In this document: piece after piece, positions 59,865 through 64,000 of the stretch
How the letters are laid out: each line of letters opens with the position of its first letter
Numbering within the stretch: the first letter of the stretch is position 1
Source of the DNA: Streptomyces roseoviridis
GTDB taxonomy: Bacteria; Actinomycetota; Actinomycetes; Streptomycetales; Streptomycetaceae
Assembly (NCBI RefSeq): GCF_039535235.1
Contig: NZ_BAAAWU010000001.1
Coordinates: 4,588,001 to 4,652,000, forward strand
Direction of reading: 5' to 3'
Length of the DNA stretch: 64,000 bases
Translations under genes and position numbers: made by a program
The notes under the pieces: model-generated
What the model was told of the DNA's origin: nothing
The model's input: only the letters and a program-made list of their open reading frames with translations
Database searches by the model: none

Positions 59865-61319
59865 ATGACGACTGTCGCCCATCAGGACTTCAAGGTCGCC
59901 GACCTGTCCCTGGCCGCGTTCGGCCGCAAGGAGATCACCCTCGCCGAGCACGAGATGCCCGGTCTGATGTCGATCCGCCGCGAGTACGCCGAGCAGCAGC
60001 CGCTCGCCGGAGCCCGCATCACCGGCTCCCTGCACATGACCGTGCAGACCGCCGTCCTCATCGAGACCCTGGTCGCCCTCGGCGCCGAGGTCCGCTGGGC
60101 CTCCTGCAACATCTTCTCCACCCAGGACCACGCCGCCGCGGCCATCGCCGTCGGCCCCAACGGCACCCCGGAGAACCCGCAGGGCGTTCCGGTCTTCGCC
60201 TGGAAGGGCGAGACCCTGGAGGAGTACTGGTGGTGCACGGAGCAGGCCCTGACCTGGCCGAACACCCCGACCGGCGGCCCGAACATGATCCTCGACGACG
60301 GTGGTGACGCCACCCTCCTCGTCCACAAGGGCGTCGAGTTCGAGAAGGCCGGCTCCGCCCCGGACCCGTCGACCGCGGACAGCGAGGAGTACGCCTACAT
60401 CCTCCAGCTCCTCAACCGCACCCTCTCCGAGAACCCGCAGAAGTGGACCCAGCTGGCGTCCGAGATCCGCGGCGTGACGGAGGAGACCACCACCGGTGTC
60501 CACCGCCTCTACGAGATGATGCAGGCCGGCACCCTGCTGTTCCCGGCGATCAACGTGAACGACGCCGTGACGAAGTCGAAGTTCGACAACAAGTACGGCT
60601 GCCGCCACTCCCTGATCGACGGCATCAACCGCGCCACCGACGTCCTCATCGGCGGCAAGACCGCCGTCGTCTGCGGCTACGGCGACGTCGGCAAGGGCTG
60701 TGCCGAGTCGCTGCGCGGCCAGGGCGCCCGTGTCATCGTCACCGAGATCGACCCGATCTGCGCCCTGCAGGCGGCGATGGACGGCTACCAGGTCACGACG
60801 CTGGACGAGGTCGTCGAGACGGCCGACATCTTCATCACGACCACGGGCAACAAGGACATCATCATGGCCTCGGACATGGCCCGGATGAAGCACCAGGCCA
60901 TCGTCGGGAACATCGGCCACTTCGACAACGAGATCGACATGGCCGGTCTGGCGAAGATCCCCGGCGTCGTCAAGGACGAGGTCAAGCCGCAGGTGCACAC
61001 CTGGACCTTCCCCGACGGCAAGGTCCTGATCGTCCTGTCCGAGGGCCGCCTGCTCAACCTCGGCAACGCGACCGGTCACCCGTCCTTCGTGATGTCGAAC
61101 TCCTTCGCGGACCAGACTTTGGCCCAGATCGAGCTCTTCACCAAGCCGGAGGAGTACCCGACCGACGTCTACGTGCTCCCGAAGCACCTCGACGAGAAGG
61201 TCGCCCGCCTCCACCTCGACGCCCTCGGCGTCAAGCTGACGACCCTCCGCCCGGAGCAGGCCGAGTACATCGGCGTCAAGGTCGAGGGCCCGTACAAGCC
61301 GGACCACTACCGCTACTGA
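59865..61319 (+). CDS. ahcY: Adenosylhomocysteinase (S-adenosylhomocysteine hydrolase)
   Basis: 484-aa NAD-dependent enzyme that splits S-adenosylhomocysteine to adenosine and homocysteine, completing the methyl cycle. Motifs: MPGLMSIRREYAEQQPLAGARITGSLHMTVQTAVLIETL at the N-terminus, WASCNIFSTQDHAAAAIA, NVNDAVTKSKFDNKYGCRHSLIDGINRATDVL (active-site Lys/Asp), the NAD loop VVCGYGDVGKGCAESLRGQGA, and the C-terminal KPDHYRY. Length matches other actinomycete enzymes. ATG 59865 is set by homology; an in-frame ATG at 59724 lies inside the leader and is rejected. Followed by a hairpin. Confidence 0.97.
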   Translation: MTTVAHQDFKVADLSLAAFGRKEITLAEHEMPGLMSIRREYAEQQPLAGARITGSLHMTVQTAVLIETLVALGAEVRWASCNIFSTQDHAAAAIAVGPNGTPENPQGVPVFAWKGETLEEYWWCTEQALTWPNTPTGGPNMILDDGGDATLLVHKGVEFEKAGSAPDPSTADSEEYAYILQLLNRTLSENPQKWTQLASEIRGVTEETTTGVHRLYEMMQAGTLLFPAINVNDAVTKSKFDNKYGCRHSLIDGINRATDVLIGGKTAVVCGYGDVGKGCAESLRGQGARVIVTEIDPICALQAAMDGYQVTTLDEVVETADIFITTTGNKDIIMASDMARMKHQAIVGNIGHFDNEIDMAGLAKIPGVVKDEVKPQVHTWTFPDGKVLIVLSEGRLLNLGNATGHPSFVMSNSFADQTLAQIELFTKPEEYPTDVYVLPKHLDEKVARLHLDALGVKLTTLRPEQAEYIGVKVEGPYKPDHYRY

Positions 61320-61385
61320 TCCCCACGACCGGCGGGTGACGGAACGCACCGCACCCGCCCGTCGCAGGATCCCTCAGCGGAACGA

Positions 61386-61418
61386 GCAGGCCCCCGCACC
61401 CCCGTGCCGGGGGCCTGC
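61386..61418 (+). terminator. Hairpin after ahcY
   Basis: GCAGGCCCCC (61386-61395) pairs with GGGGGCCTGC (61409-61418), and inside it GCAC pairs with GTGC with one C bulged. It lies 66 bp downstream of the ahcY stop and 40 bp before the next start. Confidence 0.8.
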
Positions 61419-61458
61419 CCCGTCTTCGACCACCGCTTCAGGACGCACCCGAGGACCC

Positions 61459-62070
61459 ATGCCCCGCGGCCGCTATTCGCTCCACGATCCGCACGATCAC
61501 ACCCCCCTCGGCGAAGAACACTTCCACTGCGCGCCCGGCCCCTCCGGCTGGCGCTACGTCTCCCGCATCACCACCCCCTCCGGCGACCTGGCCGGCTCCG
61601 TCGACCTGGCCGTCGACGACCGGGGCCGCCCCATCCGCCTCGAACTCCACGCCGCGCAGTGGCAGGTCCGCGGCGCCGCCCTCGACGGCGTCACCTGGGT
61701 CCGTACCGACCCCACCGGAACCCACGCCACCGAAGGCAATGTGCGCGCCCACGCCTTCACCGGCACGTCCCCGGCGTTCCTCGTCGCGATCTCCCGGCTC
61801 CTGCGCCTCACCCCCGATTCCCCCGAGACCCGCGTCCGGCTCGTCGCCTTCACGGATCCCGTCCTCGCCCCCCTGACGGTCGACCAGTCCTGGGCCCTGG
61901 TGAAGAGTGAAGCGCACGCCACTGACAACGGGCCCCTGATCGTGGACGAGTACCAGGTCAGCGCCCTGGACACGGGGGAGCGGCACACCGTCCACCTCGC
62001 CGGTGACGTGGTCCTCTCCGCCCCGGGCATCGAACTCGAAGAGCTCGACACCCCGCCGAACACCTTCTGA
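61459..62070 (+). CDS. Hypothetical protein, 203 aa
   Basis: No family recognised. The protein starts MPRGRYSLHDPHDHTPLGEEHFHCAPG, has a beta-rich body (WRYVSRITTPSGDLAGSVDLAVDDRGRPIRLELHAAQWQVRG, VTWVRTDPTG) and ends in an acidic tail (IELEELDTPPNTF). The alternating strands and the terminal VHLAGDVVLSAPG strand suggest a beta-barrel lipid- or ligand-binding fold. No signal peptide or membrane helix. ATG 61459 has GAGGA 6 nt upstream; the longer frame into the ahcY spacer is discarded. Gene context (ahcY, RDD protein) gives no clue. Confidence 0.75.
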   Translation: MPRGRYSLHDPHDHTPLGEEHFHCAPGPSGWRYVSRITTPSGDLAGSVDLAVDDRGRPIRLELHAAQWQVRGAALDGVTWVRTDPTGTHATEGNVRAHAFTGTSPAFLVAISRLLRLTPDSPETRVRLVAFTDPVLAPLTVDQSWALVKSEAHATDNGPLIVDEYQVSALDTGERHTVHLAGDVVLSAPGIELEELDTPPNTF

Positions 62071-62083
62071 CCGCCGCCGGACC

Positions 62084-63091
62084 TCAGGCCGGCGGCGCGA
62101 ACCCGGTCGCCCGCGGCGCCGGAGAAGAAGCCCCGGGAGCCGCCTGACCGGCAGGCGAGGCAGGACCCGCAGGCCCGGCCGGTGCGGCGGGAGCCGCCGG
62201 TACCGCTCCCGTGACCGCCGGTGCGGCCGGTGCGGTCGGTGCAGCCGGAGCAACCGGAGCAACCGGAGCCACGGGCGCGGGAGCCGCCGGGAGCCAGGGC
62301 CCCGCGGCCGAGGGCGCCGTCGGCGCGGGGGCAGGCGCCCCGCCCGGAGCGAACGCCCGCCGCGCCTCGCGCGCCTGCCGCTCCGCCACCACCCCTGCCA
62401 GATACGCGCCGGCCGGCACGCCCGCCGGAGCGGGCGCCCCCGTCCGCGCCACCAGCTCATCGGCCAGCCGCTCCGCCAGCCGCTGCCCGACCGCCGGATC
62501 CAACTGTCCCGCCCGCATCAAGTACTGGCGCGCCTCCAGCCACAGACCGTCCGGCACCGCGGACAGATCGAGCCCGGCGAACCGCCCCACCAGCCACGGC
62601 GGCGGAGGCGGCACCACCCCGCCCGCGGCCGGCGCCACCCGCTCCCGCACCACCAGCGTCCCGGCGAACACGTCCCCGAGCCGACGTCCCCGCTCGGACA
62701 CCAGCGACGCGACGCACGCCACGACCCCGAACGTCATCAGCAGCTCCACGACGCCCATCGCCCCGCGCACCAACGCGTGCCGGAACCGGATCGGCCCGCC
62801 GTCCTCCCGTACGACCCGCAGCCCGCACACCAGCTTCCCGAGCGACCGCCCGTGCGACAGGGTCTCCACCGCGATCGGAACTCCGACCAGCACCAGCACG
62901 AAGGACGCGATGGCGAGCGCCGTCGTCGCCGCCTCGTCCAGCGACGCCGTGGCGAACGCGAGCCCGACACCGATCAGCAGATAGCCCGCCCACACCACGA
63001 CGAGGTCGAGCAGCAGCGCCAGCGCCCGGCTCGGCAGCCGCGCGGGCTGCAACCCCAGATAGACGGCGTCTCCCGTCACCACCCCGCTCAC
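62084..63091 (-). CDS. RDD family membrane protein with Pro/Ala-rich tail
   Basis: 335 aa. RDD domain in the first 170 residues: LPSRALALLLDLVVVWAGYLLIGVGLAFATASL, ALAIASFVLVLVGVPIAVETLSHGRSLGKLVCGLRVVREDGGPIRFRHALVRGAMGVVELLM, with the Arg and paired Asp-like residues that name the family and about three to four helices. A cytoplasmic region follows (LDPAVGQRLAERLADELVAR) and then a tail of APVAPVAPAAPTAP-type repeats. GTG 63091 has GAAGGG about 9 nt upstream. It is divergent from the SpoIIM-family gene; in Streptomyces these two are commonly neighbours. Transport or sensing roles have been proposed for RDD proteins. Confidence 0.88.
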   Translation of the reverse strand: MSGVVTGDAVYLGLQPARLPSRALALLLDLVVVWAGYLLIGVGLAFATASLDEAATTALAIASFVLVLVGVPIAVETLSHGRSLGKLVCGLRVVREDGGPIRFRHALVRGAMGVVELLMTFGVVACVASLVSERGRRLGDVFAGTLVVRERVAPAAGGVVPPPPPWLVGRFAGLDLSAVPDGLWLEARQYLMRAGQLDPAVGQRLAERLADELVARTGAPAPAGVPAGAYLAGVVAERQAREARRAFAPGGAPAPAPTAPSAAGPWLPAAPAPVAPVAPVAPAAPTAPAAPAVTGAVPAAPAAPAGPAGPASPAGQAAPGASSPAPRATGFAPPA

Positions 63092-63193
63092 GGCACCCAC
63101 CCTTCCTCGCCCTGCCGATCCCCGTCCGAACGCCAGTCTGCCAAGCTGACCGGCAGCGCGCCGCAGCAGTAGGAAGCAGCAGAAGCCGCGGTG

Positions 63194-63245
63194 GTACGCA
63201 CCCGTACGCACCCCACCCGTACGCATCCCTGTGCATCCGTACGCA
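63194..63245 (+). repeat. Four GTACGCA repeats at 5-bp-multiple spacing
   Basis: GTACGCA occurs at 63194, 63204, 63219 and 63239, i.e. 10, 15 and 20 bp apart, with a related GTGCAT at 63231. They lie between the divergent RDD and SpoIIM-family genes, 26 bp before the latter starts, so they occupy its promoter or leader. Confidence 0.6.
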
Positions 63246-63270
63246 CCAGTGCCTGGAGCAGCAGCCGATC

Positions 63271-64000
63271 ATGGACCTCGACGTCTTCGTCACCGCCCAC
63301 AGCGCCGAATGGGACCGCCTCGACCACCTGCTGCGACGCGGCCGACGCCTCACCGGAGCCGAGGCCGACGAACTCGTCGCCCTCTACCAGCGCACGGCCA
63401 CCCACCTCTCCCTGATCCAGTCCAGCGCGCCCGACCCGATGCTCACGGCCCGGCTCACCCAGCTCGTCGCCCGCGGCCGCGCCGCCGTCACCGGCGCCCG
63501 CCGCGCCTCCTGGCGCGACGCGACCGGGTTCCTGACCACCGGTTTCCCCGCCGCCGTCTACCGCTCCCGCCACTGGTGGGTGCCGACCGCGGTCCTCTCC
63601 ACCCTCCTCGCGGCCCTCATCGGCTGGTGGATCGGCACCCACCCGGAGGTCCAGTCCGCGCTCGGCGCCCCCGCCGAGCTCCGCGAGATGACACGCCCCG
63701 GCGGCCAGTACGAGACCTACTACTCCAGCCACCCGGCGGCCTCCTTCGCCGCCCAGGTGTGGACGAACAACGCCCAGGCCGCAGCCCTGTGCCTGGTCCT
63801 CGGCGCCTTCCTCGGACTTCCGGTGCTGCTGGTCCTCTTCGTCAACATGCTCAACCTGGGCGTCGGCATCGGCCTGATGGCCTCCGCGGGGCGCCTCGAC
63901 GTCTTCCTCGGCCTGGTCCTCCCGCACGGCCTCCTCGAACTGACCGCCGTCTTCGTCGCCGCCGGCACCGGGCTCCGCCTCGGCTGGACGGTGGTCGACC
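63271..64000 (+). CDS. SpoIIM-family (stage II sporulation protein M) membrane protein, 3' end cut by window
   Basis: Open from ATG 63271 to the window end (243 codons), so the C-terminus is missing. N-terminal cytoplasmic helices (AEWDRLDHLLRRGRRLTGAEADELVALYQRTATHLSLIQ), then membrane helices: WWVPTAVLSTLLAALIGWWIG, AAALCLVLGAFLGLPVLLVLFVNMLNLGVGIGLM and LDVFLGLVLPHGLLELTAVFVAAGTGLRLG, the PHGxxEL block being diagnostic. In Bacillus SpoIIM works in septal peptidoglycan removal during engulfment; Streptomyces do not engulf, so this homolog has another, unknown envelope role. GGAG lies about 14 nt upstream. Divergent from the RDD gene. Confidence 0.9.
   Translation, partial: MDLDVFVTAHSAEWDRLDHLLRRGRRLTGAEADELVALYQRTATHLSLIQSSAPDPMLTARLTQLVARGRAAVTGARRASWRDATGFLTTGFPAAVYRSRHWWVPTAVLSTLLAALIGWWIGTHPEVQSALGAPAELREMTRPGGQYETYYSSHPAASFAAQVWTNNAQAAALCLVLGAFLGLPVLLVLFVNMLNLGVGIGLMASAGRLDVFLGLVLPHGLLELTAVFVAAGTGLRLGWTVVD

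Overview
The window is chromosomal DNA from a high-GC actinomycete, almost certainly a Streptomyces. The evidence is strong G/C bias at third codon positions, frequent GTG/TTG starts, GTGA/ATGA gene overlaps, a textbook whiB developmental regulator, coenzyme F420 genes and a SpoIIM-family gene. From memory, the order whiB - GT2 - metallopeptidase - DUF3499 - manB - manA - ahcY matches the core-chromosome locus around whiB in Streptomyces coelicolor. Most of the window therefore looks like conserved core with a few accessory insertions.

Layout. 0-2.3 kb: end of a histidine-degradation operon (hutF, cut at the window edge, and hutI), followed by a 39-bp tandem repeat. 2.7-6.3 kb: two hypothetical genes, then a partner-switch stress module (SigB/SigF-type sigma factor, STAS anti-anti-sigma, RsbW-like kinase), a 53-aa small gene and a transposase relic. 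6.7-11 kb: a four-gene cell-surface operon with two sortase-type substrates. 11-17.4 kb: POT peptide transporter, two-component system, GtrA-like protein and purK-purE. 17.4-22.7 kb: a dipeptidase, a metal-ligand-less dipeptidase paralog, a UDP-sugar dehydrogenase and an acyl-CoA dehydrogenase. 22.7-27.3 kb: a lipoprotein / alpha-beta hydrolase / WXG-like cassette and a polytopic membrane protein.

27.3-42.1 kb is an envelope-polymer region: five LytR-CpsA-Psr (LCP) ligases on the minus strand within about 10 kb, with a GT2 glycosyltransferase, a thioesterase, a TIGR03089 protein, a secreted PGRP-type amidase and a sugar-1-phosphate nucleotidyltransferase. 42-46 kb holds a DNA glycosylase, fbiB-fbiA (F420 maturation), cysteine dioxygenase and divergent whiB. 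46-58.7 kb holds a 1,237-aa GT2/polytopic protein, a DUF5719 partner, a metallopeptidase-family protein, DUF3499, and the mannose set manB - Trm112-like - SIS protein - manA, then a cation-diffusion exporter. 58.8-64 kb holds signal peptidase I, ahcY with a structured leader, a hypothetical, an RDD protein and a SpoIIM-family gene cut by the window end.

How the parts connect. manB, manA, the SIS protein and the nucleotidyltransferase plausibly supply nucleotide-mannose for the glycosyltransferases, and the LCP proteins would attach finished polymers to peptidoglycan. The most striking find is not a conventional gene. Upstream of cysteine dioxygenase lies an undisturbed -35/-10 promoter that places the start site exactly on the ATG of a 28-codon leaderless ORF ending Cys-Cys-Cys-Cys-Cys-Pro-Ser-Cys-stop. 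This is a candidate cysteine-sensing leader-peptide attenuator. Convergent gene pairs are separated by long perfect inverted repeats (up to a 56-bp palindrome) that should act as bidirectional terminators.
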